64,000 nucleotides of DNA from Diprion similis (lineage: Eukaryota; Arthropoda; Insecta; Hymenoptera; Diprionidae). A program made the translations under genes and the position numbers. Position 1 is the first letter of the stretch, and each line of letters starts with the position of its first letter. The DNA lies in assembly GCF_021155765.1 (NCBI RefSeq), contig NC_060106.1, positions 9,245,501 to 9,309,500 of the forward strand, in the 5' to 3' direction. The notes beneath the pieces were generated by a model. That model ran no database searches and was not told where the DNA came from. It worked only from the letters and a program-made list of their open reading frames with translations. Shown here piece by piece: positions 48,401 to 61,829 of the stretch.

Positions 48401-50456
48401 ACCGGACACTTGTTGGGCTTTTCTCCGCTGTGTACCCGCATGTGGATGAGAAGCTTATACCTCGCGTTGAAGGGTCGAGCTCGGGGACATCCTTCCCAGA
48501 GACAGGCGAACTCGTCCTGAGGAGCGTTTGGCACCATGGCGCTGGATTCGCCGGACGTTGAATCCCGCTGAATTCTTTTACTGTGACTGTGAGCTCCCGA
48601 GGACGAGGACTCGACGTGCCGCCTTTCAATGTGGCGCACCAAACTCGCCTGTTCCGGAAAAGCACATCCGCAGTCCATCCACCGACACTGGTAGGTCAGC
48701 CCGAATGAAGAATCCTCTGTTACGGAACAACCTGCGGACAAAATACCGTTCTCATCTAGCTTTGAACTGATAATGTCACCAATTGGTATTCACCTGTGTA
48801 CATGCTTCGTCGTCAGATGAAGAAATGGGGGGACTTTATTCTCTCCAAACTTTGTTTCCTACGTCAGAATACCCGCGAAAATCGACGTTTAGAACGTAAT
48901 TAAGTATTGTTCGTAATTTGTTGTGCATTTATTCGTCAAATTATTAATAAATCTCTGATGATTTATTTTATCTGATTAAATCATTGAAATTCTTTCTTTT
49001 ATTTACTTTTATTTTTATTTTTTTTTTGGTTCTTCTTTACTTTGATATATAAAAAATATGAAGGTATTTTTTTGTATCAATTCTACTATGCGTATTTACT
49101 GTACCCTTGGTATGGAATGTGGGTTACAAACATCTTACCGTCTGACGGCAGTGCTGCTGTTTGGTATTTCAAGTAAACTAGATGTTTGGCCGATCGCCGA
49201 GTCAAAGTTTAACGTTTGGTGAGATAATCGAGCTCACGTGATGCAATTTATTCGCTATATCTACCAGAGTCGTGACGTCCGAGGCGATATCGAGTAATGC
49301 TATATAGTTTTTGCGCTGGCGAAACCTAAGCGGTCAAGCTGTGTTTGTTTCTCAAGACGAACCAGTTGTGCGTGTCGAGCGAATCCCATAACACCACGAC
49401 TATCATAACCAGCATGTGTGGGAGATAAGAAAAATCGTGGGTTTCGATTTTCGTCAGCGGTTTTCAAGAACGATACAAAAATGTCGTACGATAAATCCTA
49501 TCATAAAAACAAGTCAACAAGTAAAATCGAGTTTCGGTCTACCTACCAACAGCCGGAGCCTCCAACTTGATCGTATCCGGAATCGTGGGCGACGTCGAGG
49601 TGAACGCGGACTCACGGTCGTTCGCGAGAAGGAGTCCCTCGTCCTGCGGCAGGACGACTTGGTTACTGTTCTCGATTAACGGTTCGTCGAGGAGGCATGT
49701 CGAGGCGGCGGAAGTTCCGTTGAGGTGTCCTCTGTTACGGTAGTAAGGCGACGTCGATGTCGTCGATCCATGAGACGCGGGTGTCGGCGGTGAGGACACG
49801 AGGTGTCCAACCGCGTAGCAGGAATTGTTAAATCCGGCGAAGGGATCCAGCTCCTCCTGGAGGTCGTCCAGATAGGGAGTCGGGCAGGGCGGCGATCCGT
49901 TTCCGGCGAAGAGGGAGGTAGGGTCGCCGCGAATGAGGCTCAGGTCGAACTCGTCCGCCACATTGGCGAGGCTCTGCTGCTGGCTACCGTAAAGCTGTGA
50001 ACCGGCGGTGCCGTGGAAGTTAGCGAAGCTCGTCGTGCAGTCGGCGGTGGTGTTCGGGGGGTAGAAGGACCTGGAGAACGCGGTTCCCATCGAGGGTAGC
50101 TTGTGCCGGGGCGTGGAGGGCGCGGCGGCGGCGGCGGCATCGTCGGCCTCCCCGTAGAGGCTGCACCAGGTCGGCATCGCGTCGGCGGAAGCGCTGTCGG
50201 GTCTCGGAGGAGCGGCGGGGTTCGGTGGGTAGGGAAAGCAGGTGTACTGGAGGGTGGTACCGTACTGATCCCAGTCACCGGGGTCCCGAGGGCTCAGGAG
50301 AAGGGGGGACAGGCTGCTGGCCTCGCTGAGGGAGGAACCCCAGCAGGTCTGGCTCGCGAGAGATCCGTTGGATCGTTGGAAGTCCTCCTGAGCGGCGTTG
50401 CCGAGGGGATGGCGGTGCTCCTCGTCGCCGTTACTGGCGTACTTTTCTAGGTGCAT
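45455..50456 (-). CDS. lmd: Lame duck/GLIS1/3-like C2H2 zinc-finger transcription factor
   Basis: Five exons: 50456-49547, 48731-48403, 48260-48099, 47082-46644 and 45561-45455; phases close to 648 residues. Exon 1 encodes a Pro/Ser/Ala-rich 303-residue region with an Ala run. Five Gli-type fingers follow: YQCRWMDC.., [58 protein letters not shown] and [14 protein letters not shown]. Spacing and sequence match GLIS1/3 and Drosophila Lmd more closely than GLIS2, from memory. Lmd specifies fusion-competent myoblasts upstream of Mef2. The last exon is short and acidic ([13 protein letters not shown]..) and could be an activation segment. The ATG is the first after an in-frame TAA upstream. The finger 1-2 linker is long (about 36 residues) and finger 2 is one residue shorter than in human GLIS3. 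Exon 1 is GC-rich. Confidence 0.9.
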
Positions 50457-53400
50457 CGCGTCTAGTTTAACGAAAGTTTATCTGCGATACGGACTCGGTG
50501 TCGCCAGAAAAATTTAGTCGGAAATCATGACCCGCGGGCTCGAGGCGTTTCGGATATTACAATATATGTGTACGCGCTAGGGCGGCCGGAGGGTAACTGA
50601 CGGGACTCAGGACGAAGAAGACTCGCGGCCGAGACGCCGCAAGAAGTTGCATCGTTTTTCCCCTATGCCCGGAGAGGCCCCTCCACCCACCCCCCACTTC
50701 CAGCGTCGCTGCTCGAAGGGTTCGGGCGAAACGAGCGACGACGCAACCGCCGGCGCCGCCCACTCGCGTGGCTCGAGTTCGACGCCGCAGCATCCGAGCA
50801 TCCATCTCGGCGCTCTATCCGAGGCACGTTCGCCACGGGGGTTCGTCCCGATGCCTCCGTGCCATGCGTGCTCCGGCTTGCTCCGGGTCGGCGCATCGTT
50901 ATCGCTTAGGCCGCGCGACTGACATCTGCGCGGTCGTCCATCATCTTGGCTTTCTTGCGCCCCCGAGCTGCCTCTCCCCCCTTTCTTCTTGGTGTCCGAC
51001 GTTACACCCTGGCGTATGACAACGGGAACGAATGCCTGGTGCCTTCGCGGAGAACTGTACCGATCGTCAATTGTCGTCCCCCGACATCCGATGGATGTGA
51101 CAACGGACACGCTTCGCTCCGTGACCCGAGCGGTTTTGGGGGGGTCAGGCACGACACGCGGATGTGCTAATTTCCAGGCATCCGATGTGCGTTTACACGC
51201 GGTTTTTGCTGCTTGTATACCTACTTATGTTGGGTATACGAGCTTCGAAACTGTACCTGATGCTTGAAACTCAAAGATTATTATTTTCGTTTATTTTACA
51301 ACAATGGAAACAGCGTTTGATTATAATTTTAAAACGTTTAACTATTTTTCATTCAAGTCGGCGGTTGATATTTTTATACAACAAGTATTTTTCCCTCCCG
51401 GAGTATGCAGACTATGTGATAATGGCAAGATGTTTTCGTGTAATCGCAACAATTTTTCGAGAATTTCTTGCCATGTCTCATAAACATTAATATAGACGTC
51501 ATCGAAGAGACGATAAATATATCAATATCGTCACGCGTTATCTTTCGTAGTGAAATGTAAGATAACCAAACAAACGTTCTATCTTGGTAACCACACGACA
51601 ACCTTATCCATGAATTTAATAACAATTACCTATATATCCTTATATCATATTTGAATAAAAACTTGCGTGTATAAAATTAATTAACAATGATTATATTGCG
51701 ATTTCATCGAGAGAGAGAGAGAGAAAATCGTTACTTGAACATGATTTTCTTTCATCGACAGTATTAGACACGTAGGTAATTCGCTCGCTGCAAACGAACA
51801 ACAAATTGAATTCATGTTGTAAACAGTTTCATCATCCCGACAAAGTTATCTGCGAAGTCCACTGCTTCAAAAGCAAGTATATATGCCTATGCCTCGAAAC
51901 CAATCCGATATGACTCGACCTGACCTAACGACCCAGGCAGGCAAAATCGCTAACGACTAACTAACTAACTAACTAACGCTAATCGTCCCCATGTCTGTTA
52001 CCAGCCACCAGCGTTTCGACTATACCGCATACACGTATAAGACAGGGTCGATCGCCGGACACCCCGCAGACGATGCACTTGGCACGCACGTGTCGTTCGC
52101 CACCCCCGGGACCGCACGAAGACTCGCACTCGTCCCTCTCCTTCAAGATGCACGACCCAACCGATCAGTCAATTTTCACCTTCCTTCCTTCGTTATGAAG
52201 AAAAGAGCAAAGCGCGTTCGGTCCAGCCGGTGCACCCCGAAAAAAACCGACGGTGGTGAGTCCGCGGGGTGCGCTTACAGATTTCACGATATATGTATTC
52301 CTACTGGAAAGGGTGTGAGCCTTGGACCTTGGGCTGGCGCAGCAAGGAGCCGGGCTTTTTGGGCGAGAGAAAGCCGAGTCGAAGGGAGTCGAGGAACGCC
52401 TTACTCCGATCCGTATGCGCAGGTCCTCGGGCTCGAGCCGCGGGTTAGAGTCCTGCGGTAAAAAACCGGTGCACCAGCTGCCGTACACGCGTCAGTGTAC
52501 CGAGCTGGCTGCGGTCCATCGTGTACGATAGCAAGATACGCTGCCCTCTCGTCACTCGCATTGTGCGCATGCATTATAAATACGCGCCCCTCGAGCGCAG
52601 CGACGTTTCTTCGTTTCTTGCAGGCCGCGGCTTGCCTCTGGATGGATGCTGCAACGTGTGTCGCGTGGTGGAGAAGCCTACAAAGACATCCCATCGCGCC
52701 CGCACCCTCCACGCAAATTCCAACCAGACAAGATCATGATGGACGCCTTCGGCAACCTGTTTTATACTTCAACACCGGGTTAACTTGCCGATTTTATGAT
52801 TCCTCGCGTCCCCGGGGGCTGCTCATGAGTCAGGGAAAAAGCTGCCCTCCCTCCCCCCTATAAATAGACATACCCACGATAGAGAATTATACGAAGCCTG
52901 CGTGAGATCGTCTTTCAGTCGTTAAGTCGCGTATGCATCGCGATTCAGGCATGTCGTAGGAAAGAGAATCGGACTGTCGAATTAAAATTGAAGGAGCGGC
53001 ATATCTGTATCATTTAGTTTCTATAATTGGGTTCAAGTTAAAACGTCGACTAGCGGGTTGCGTCGGCCGCAAATTAAATCCAACATTGACGCGATTATTA
53101 TTTATACCAAGCTGCATAAATTCCGCCGAGTTTGTCTGGTCTTGCTGCGGCGTTCCTCACAAATATGGTGAACCGCGTTCGTTAATGTCGCCCCAATGCG
53201 TCGGGAGATAGGATACCGAGCGTGTGCCATATATACTGTGCTTCGTTTTTTGCCCCCTGTCAAATTCGTCGACGGGCTGCACGCCGTGCCGCGCGGCGCG
53301 TTAACGGACTTGTGAAATGAAATGAAATAATATACGTACACGTCTACATATGCCACGACTGGTGGAGGATCGTTTCGGTAGTCGGAGCTTTTCCCCCTCG

Positions 53401-53650
53401 AGGGAGGGTGCACGGTGTCAAGAAACACGGTGAACTTAATTCCTCCACGGAGGCGAGATTTACATCGCCAAGAATCGCCTGGACCTCCCATCGGACCTTC
53501 GTTACACGACGCCACGTAGAAGCGTCCGCAGAATACAAGCCCCCGACGGTTTGAGCCTCGTGGTTTTGGCCCCGTGTCGACCCGACTAGACCGAAATGGT
53601 CTCACTTACAGAAGGGAGGAAAAAAAGGGGAAAAACTGAATCGAGTTAAG
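50457..53650. promoter_or_regulatory. GC-rich upstream region of lmd
   Basis: GC and CpG content rise sharply here, and many overlapping open frames appear on both strands without recognisable similarity, as expected from base composition. Two TATA-like boxes are visible on the plus strand: TATAAA at 52575-52580 and TATAAATAG at 52859-52867. A TCAGTC initiator-like motif occurs at 52915-52920, but it is about 56 bp from the second box, which is too far for a standard pair. It probably contains the lmd promoter and untranslated sequence. Confidence 0.4.
51954..51977. repeat. (CTAA)n microsatellite
   Basis: Five CTAA units upstream of lmd, flanked by related CTAAC sequence. A GA microsatellite lies nearby at about 51711-51724. 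Confidence 0.8.
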
Positions 53651-54970
53651 AGGAACTTGTTAGTTTTCGAAGCTCTGTTGCACACATTTTTCAAGCATTT
53701 ACACACCACGAGAATGCCACATTTTACACGTGAATATTGTATTTCAACTTAGCACAGACTTGGATTGAATTTCAGGAAGGTCTTAAACGAGTATAAAGTA
53801 TGTTTAGCACGGATATGAATTCATCTCGTTGCACGGTCACGTTGCCTTCTACGTTTCTAACACACCCTAGACGTCATCCGAGCCTGAGCTGAATCGTTCT
53901 ACGTAATCTTGAGGTGCGCGATCGGATCGTGCAAGAAACTTCTAACGAGAAGAAGCGTGTCGGTACTCGAGTTACGTGTAAATTTGTCCATGTTTCCAGC
54001 TTGGAGGAGTCTGCAGATATTGTTGTTTCACTGGTTGATGAATATTGATTATTTCTCAACTTGTCGAATCCATGCAGTGTACAAGCGGAGCTGATCTCAT
54101 GGCAATTGTACGTTGAGTCACGTCTCGGTGAGTCTGACTTGCGAATGAATGCTATAAAATTTGTGGAAGTGTTTCTTCGATACTTGAAAGTACCTATAGC
54201 TGAGAGTATTTTCGAAGCTTTTCTCATTTTACAAGGCAGCAGTTGCTGTTTACTTTCCCTAAACGCAAATTAAAACCTGAGCTGTTTTATGATTTGTCCT
54301 GAGGCGCCCAAAACCAAGCAAAATAAATATCTACCGAGAATATGATAAATTTGTGATTATTGTAGAAATTAGCGAAGTCCGGTTTCAAGTTTATGACAAG
54401 TGGATATTACCGCCAATTCCTTGAGTTATGTTTCTTCCGCAATTCTCACAATAAGGTTGCGAAAAAAATTAAACCCGCCAAGAATTTGTGACCTTCGAAA
54501 CGTTTTATGGAAATCACGATTACTTAGTGATATTATATATATCCTGTATCGAAGAATAATATTTCACACCTGGGCGTTAATGTAAGAATTATTACTTGGT
54601 ATTTAATAAATTACTTCAAGGCCTGATGGAGGAAGAAACGAATGTAAGTAAAAAACAAGGCTTAGCAGATTTAAAATAGATAGGAAGAAAACGCTGGTAT
54701 AAATTATACTTCCGTTGTTCATAGGAATTTAAAAAAAATCCATGTTTATGATCAAACGAAAAATGGCGTGTCTTTAAGCGGATGTATTAAATTACCAAAA
54801 TAACTAAGTAAGATCGATTTTTACATTTTGCAATGTCCACGCAATATTCGCGTGATAAATACAAAGTTGTGTGAGAAGAAATTACAGAAACTGAAAAAGC
54901 AAGGCAAATGTCAAACAACGCTTGACTAAATGCGAGACGTTTCTATAATTGCGTAAACGGCTTTACACGT

Positions 54971-55010
54971 ATATGCATATATATATATATATATACACAC
55001 ATATGTATAT
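54971..55010. repeat. (AT)n/(AC)n microsatellite
   Basis: ATATGCATATATATATAT followed by ACACAC and further AT, in the lmd-ABCD gap. Confidence 0.85.
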
Positions 55011-58000
55011 AATTATCTTAAAATTACTAATCCCAACGAGTGAAAGTCGTTTGGATGTATCCGTTGAAGTAATCGGCTCAAATTAACAGTCAATTATTTA
55101 GACACGATCAAGGAATGCAATTACGAAAGCACGGCACCTTGCTCGGAAGGTAAACTTTGGACAGGTCAATATTACGCGTAATTAATGCATTACGCGCTTT
55201 GCATACACGGTAGAAATTCTACAGTCAAATGTCAAATACAGAATTGTTTCTTCCACGCATAATTCTGCATGGATATAACAAGGTCCGAAATAAAATCTGG
55301 CAGTAATTTCCGAGGCTTACGAACGACACGTTATAGAAGATTATATTGTATGTATACATATATCTATGAGGGCAATAATAATATTTTGGTGATTGTGGTG
55401 GTAGGTCGTTCTCCACACGCTAGTTCTCGGCCAGATATATATGTCACATGGTAAGTAAATGATCAACTGAGTGACACATGTGGCCTGCCAGCCCTCTGCA
55501 ATGCTTATGTTACGCTGCTCTGTCCCTCCTTCTTCTTCGCCCCTGGTTCACCAGCTCACTCGCCCCTGGCCCAGCTTTTTTCTTGTTACTTTTTTTTTAC
55601 ACTTTCTCTCTTTGTTTTTTCTCTTTTCCTCGGGGCACCTGTCATACTCGTTCATACTGGAGACTCGTATCTGCGTGCACGTGTTTCGTGAAATAATGCT
55701 GCACTTCTACGCGCTGAGGAGAAAGAGAGAAGGATATGGATTCGAGAAACGGAGAGTGGAGAGCCTTAGACGCATACGTTTACCCGAGATTTAAAATGAG
55801 GAGAGACCAAGAGGAAAATAAAAAGAAAAAAAATACAGATTTATGCCCGGCTGACAACGCGACTGAAGCTACAATTTTTTTCATCTCTCAAGACGGACCT
55901 GCACTCGGCGATATGTTCGATTGATAAATATTTTCCTGAATCCTGATGTATGACGTGCGCAGACCGAGTCGACGATTCTTCGTAACATCCATGCTTCGCA
56001 AAAGAGGAAAAGAAGAAGGAATAAAAAACAGGTACACAAGTGGCGAAGAAAACAGTGTTTTAAGTATTGAAACAAAACACTTTATCACATATGCTAATAA
56101 GTCTCGAGCTGCGCAATTCGCTCTATGTTTATGGAACAAATGAGGACAATTTGCTTGCGTGATTTGAAAGTCAACACCTTGTATATATTTCTCAATCGAT
56201 TGTGAGGTAATAGTGGAAAAAAAAATTACATTATCATATATGTATATCATTTGTTTAGTTATTAATTATCGTCGGCACTATCAACCTAACTAAGAACTAT
56301 AAGAATCAAGATCTGTATTGGCAAACATTTCACTCACATTCAACCGAGAAGTGCAAGGCTATACGCAAAGTAAATATCCCCGTAAAAAGTTGAAATGCAA
56401 TTGTAACATGTCGGTAAAAAATTTTCTTCTATACAAAAATGACGAGACATGGAATCGTAGTCGTCTGTCACAAGTATGAGAAGCGTGCAACTTTTAGAAT
56501 ACCTATAACAAAAACGCACGTGACATTTGGGAACATGACCAAGACATTTTTTACTACGACAAAGTAAAATAAGTGAAAATTTCGGCATATAAACAGAGGC
56601 ATTGACAGTGTGAGCTGCGCCTAGTTGTATGCAGACTAAATTTCCTCTGACGCATGCGTGCTGCTTTCCACCGTGGGCACGGCGCCATGACTGCACATCC
56701 TCTATAAAGATGAAGCTCTTTTCAAGGCAAGCAAGATAATAAAAAAAAATATAAGATTCTAGAACACGGATCATTTGATGTGTTGGATGGTTTGCATAAT
56801 TTATGGGCTTTGTCAAACTCGCGTATTTATCGCTGCAGTTAATCAACTAAGAAAGTAGGCATCCTCCACTCGCGTACGTTCAACTGGCGTGCTTTTGAAA
56901 AACATAACGAATAAGCGAATTGCCCTGTTTGATTAATAACAGTAGTTTCAGGAAACATTTGTAAGGAAACAAACAATAACGAGAAAAACCACGTCGCCAA
57001 AGGACACCGATACACCGCGCATCTCTGCTTATTATCGGCGAAATCCAACGTGAATGTCATTGGGTTAAATGCTATTAGTGCGACTTGTTGTCCCCGATCG
57101 AGACGCAGGTCAGTCACAAATATTTAGTCAGTTCCTGATGCAAGAGCAAATTTTTTCACCATAGAACCGCTGAACATGCTTCACTGAGCCGAACGTGCAT
57201 GATGAGACTTTCATCTGCATGTTATATGTATTCATGGACGATCATGATTAAGGAAACTTGATTAGATTCCATTCTATAACTATCTACGCGTATAACGATA
57301 TCGCATTGTACAAAGTTAGAAAATTACTTTCTCATTGACAGAATGACAGCGCTACGTGGTTGCGGTTGTCAGGACTTGTGGTACACCATCGTCAATCTCT
57401 AAATGCAGAATTATTGTTATTCTCGGCCTCCTTAAAGTCCCCTGACATGTTGCCTGGGGTCCCGCACTACCGTTAGGACCGGTTCGTCATTGCGCCGCCG
57501 TTTCCTTGATCATCCATCCAGGGCAACATCATTCTCGTTTCTGGGCTGTGAAATTAGGTTTCTCGAAGTCTCTTCACCGCTACGCGTTGCGTGTTATTCC
57601 AACTAGTAGACAGCTATGAACGGGAGCTTCATGCCCTCCAATTACCAGTATAATTGAAACTTTTAACGGCTCTTAACAGTGCGCAGCAAGGCGCGATCGC
57701 ATCCGAGAGTGCGGGGAGCGCAGTCCTCCACGCGCTTCTGAATTCGGAGGGCGTTCACACTCTGATAACTTCCGGACGTACACTTCACACTTCTTCATGA
57801 TTACTGCGTCTATGTGATGTCGATGCGGACGACAGACGGTAGACGGAAGGCGAGATGGAGAGTGCGAAATAAAAGTTTCTAACGATTCACAGCTTGCTCA
57901 CACCTGCCCGGTGTAGGTAAATATATACGCAGTATGCATATGAGCATCGGAATATTTAGAGAACGTATGTATCAACTAGCTTTCGTTTGACAGTGAGATT

Positions 58001-61000
58001 TTTTTATTTTTTATGTGTTTATCTATTTATTTTGTCGACTTTGGTAAACTCCGATTTCTTTTCGAATCGCTGACGCAGATTATCACACCGGTTTTGCGAT
58101 CTCGTTATGTAATCGGTCTTTTCTTTTCTTTTTTTTTCAACCTTCTTTCTTTATTTCTTTCCTTAATCGTATCATTCAGTGGCGATATTACCGTAGTGCA
58201 ACCTAAATGAGAAATATTCCATGGAGTTTTGACGACAATTCAAAAATGGTTAATGTACTTCTAGAAAAATCGATCAGTTTGTGGACTCAGTGTGCACCGT
58301 GGTCAGTCATTACGGGCTCTCGATGAGGAACGATTGATGTCGGAATAGCACACGAGCTGATAAGCTAGTGATTTTTACCGCGTCAAAATATCGTTATTTT
58401 GATAAATGGAACGATTTACGGAAAAACCCACCTACAACAAATCGTTTGTGTATCATTTCAGGTTGTCACAGATTTACCGAGTTGAAATCCACTATTTCGT
58501 ACTAAGTGAAGACAATTTTCGAATCGACGATGACAGCAGTAGTAATAATAATGATGATTTGGTATTTCTTTGGTCGACACGTTAAACGAAGAATAATACT
58601 TTCGCTAAAATGTCTATAGTCTTTCATCTTGCCAAAGCGCAAATACTGATTCACCGGGATAATACCGAAAGTCCGCAATGTACATAAAACAATATGAAAA
58701 TATTGCAAACACTTCATCATATTACAAGGCTGCCAGCATATATATTTTAAATGTATATTTGGAGGAACCCGGATGATTGTAAGTATTGCTTGTCATTGAA
58801 TTCGATAGTAATAATATATGGGGTATTCCACGTCCAGTGATCGCACACTTCTGGGTTCTAACTCTCACAGATTACTTTTCCGAGACTTATTTTTTACATT
58901 AACATTTTTCCATGAGATTTGAAGATAAAATCGAAACAGTTTTCTTTGGATAGTCAATTTTGCAAAAATAACTGACCCGAAACATGACTAACTATTCAAT
59001 TATTTCACACATAATCGGTTTAAGACAGAAATATTTTAATGAAAATTTTTGAAGTGGTAAAGTAGACCGATCGTAAAAAGGAAATTAAAAACAAAACAAT
59101 TAGGGTCAATCAGTTCCATTTACGGAAGTAAAAACAAGCATTTAATATACTGGGCAATATATAGTCTCGCCAATAAGTTTATTTTTCGTTCGATTCTTGG
59201 TCTTTATAGACGATTATATTGCACCTACGTTGCGTCATTTGGTGTATTTATAGCCAAAATTTACAAGTAAAAAAGAGCGCTCAAACTACACGAGTAATAC
59301 CTTGACTTTATAAAAATTAGTAGGCAAATTTACGAACCTGTCGTATGGTAATACTCCGATCACGTTTCGAACTCTTACTGTTCATTGGCTAACTTACGAT
59401 TAGGCCTATTGCTTATAGTGGGATAGCGTATCTTCGTTGGTTCGTTACATTTATGTATCAGCGATTTTGCTGGGCACGATAAAGTTCTGAAATATGCGGT
59501 CGGCCTTGTATGGACCAGCGGTTGATATCGTTGCTACAAATCGTGGCTACTAGCTGATAAGGCAACGAATAATTTGCAGCGAAGCCATCTTGCGTAACGA
59601 TTTCACAACGCGAGTCAAAGTCGATTGAGAACAATATTGAATTACGAAAGTTCCAGAATTTTTACAACATATAAACATTATTATATGTATAATTCTGGTG
59701 TAGTAAAGGTAGGTATATGAAAGCAATTGGGAGAGATTTCCGAAATAAATTACGAAAAGGAAAATACACGCAATAGCTGCTTCTCCTCGCAGCATCAACC
59801 TTTCGCAAGTTATAAGGAGCAATAGCTACGGCAGGTAGTTTAAAAAAATCGCGGAATAATAATAGGTGATTAGAGAAGCGTTATGGATCGAGGTGGCCAT
59901 CTTTGACGTGATTTTTTTGTAACTTTGACTTTCGCACGATCACTTAACTATAATATTTCGAGAGAGCTAATCGCTCGGCTGTGAGGAGTCTTTTACTGGC
60001 CAATGAACATACCGGTACTTTCTCCGTTTACGTGAATAAAAAAGACAAAGTAATATCGAGAGCTGAAACCGGAGTTCACAACGAGAGATTTCTTTCCGAG
60101 GGTCCACTTTCTTACCGAAAACTTTCATATAAAGCATAATATTCAATCATCAGTACAATATTGTATACGCATATTGATTAGCTAAGCCCGTCATTAACTG
60201 ATTCATAAAAAACGCAACTAATGTATGCTTTGCTACATGTATGATAGGTATGTACATGCATTAAACATATTTTGCTCCAGACTCAACTCGCTAGATCGCA
60301 TAAGCTGGGCTCTTTTTATAACTTAATGTTAGCCACGCTCTGCTACGATTTTGCTTAGCTACAGACCTCGACAGTATAAAAATGGTCACACGGCACAACA
60401 TTATGAAATTTTGGGTAATTGGCTAAAACAACATATATCTACGTCTCTTTAAACCTAAATTACGATAACGCTGATTTAAAAGTTCAGAATGGGCTATCAT
60501 TTTGATTCGTTTTAGTAATCATACGTCTTATTACTTACAGCTTTCCATCTTGTGAAATAAAAAGTTAGGATGAAATTGAATCTATCCTGTACAACGACTG
60601 GGCTGGTATAAATATAGAACACTAGGTTTCTAGGTTCAGTATACAGGAACATATGTACAGCTCCGTCGACCAACTTTATTCTGACCGTCAGCTATATTTC
60701 CATGATGTAGATTTGGATATCTTGAAACATGAATTTGAAGTTTTGCGTACTCACGCTTAGTCTTATTCTCCGAACGTGCGCTTCGGCATATCCATAAATG
60801 AATAAATTCCTCATTTCTGGTTCTCATATCGTCAGGGTCAGCGATGTCACCGTAATTTTTGGGACATACTCTCTACCTCAAAATTCGGAAATACTTGAAA
60901 TACTGTGATCGTAAAACAGTATTTGAAAATGATCATTAGCATTGTTAATAAAAAAGCTAGTAAATTTTTCTTACCCTTTACACAAGCCTGATTATTCAAG

Positions 61001-61703
61001 TGGAAACTGGCGTTGCATACGACAGAAAATTTTACTTCGCTGGCCCTGCGTATTGTGAAGCAGGCAAAGGTCTCCACAGTGCAGTTTATATGATTTTTTA
61101 TCTTTAACCCTGCAATTTTATAGTCAGAGATGATGCTCGAGTAACGTTCGTTCCACGTTTTTTCACAAGTTATAGTCGCTTTGAAGATATTTGGGAAGGT
61201 TGCCAGCTGAGTTGAATATACTCTTAACGTAATGTTTTACATAAAAGTCTTGATGGCTTGGAAATGAATATAGCGTATACATATGCGATTCTTGTAATTT
61301 GGCACAGACGTCCGTTTTCACGGGTGAGAATACAGGTACATACACATATAATAAATTCTGAATACGTACTCGACGTCTTCCTCCTGAGCCCAGTGATGGG
61401 AAATGAGCCGATGATCATAAGCGTGGTTACAGCGTAGGGTTGCTTGTAGGTTATATATATAGATGTAATTGTGAATCACAATGAAACTCGTCTGGACCAC
61501 AGAATGACAAAGCTCGGGACCGCGTACCGTGATGTTATCCAAATTACAAATACGAGAGTATGTTTGGCAGTGTGCAACCGCAGAAGAATCAAGAGATGAA
61601 GAAAAAAAAACCGCGGACAAAAGACGGTTAGAGATGACGATGTACATTGGGATCCGTACAGACTGGAGTACCGCGAGAGATAATCGGACGCCTCTCTCTT
61701 CGT

Positions 61704-61732
61704 CCCTCTCTCTCTCTCTCTCTTTCTCTCTC
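61704..61732. repeat. (CT)n microsatellite
   Basis: An almost uninterrupted CT tract of about 29 bp roughly 1.1 kb upstream of the ABCD start codon. Confidence 0.85.
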
Positions 61733-61829
61733 GTTCTAGGTATCTCTTGACTTACGAGATAAACGAAGCGCGAGGTTTCACTGTGCGTGCTACGAACTCT
61801 CATCACAATTACCTACGCGATGGAAAATT

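Noticed and set aside
51991-53605. Overlapping open frames of 100-167 residues on both strands
   Set aside because: They arise from GC-rich sequence with few stop codons. Translations are Arg/Pro/Ser-rich with no domain, and frames on both strands are open at once.
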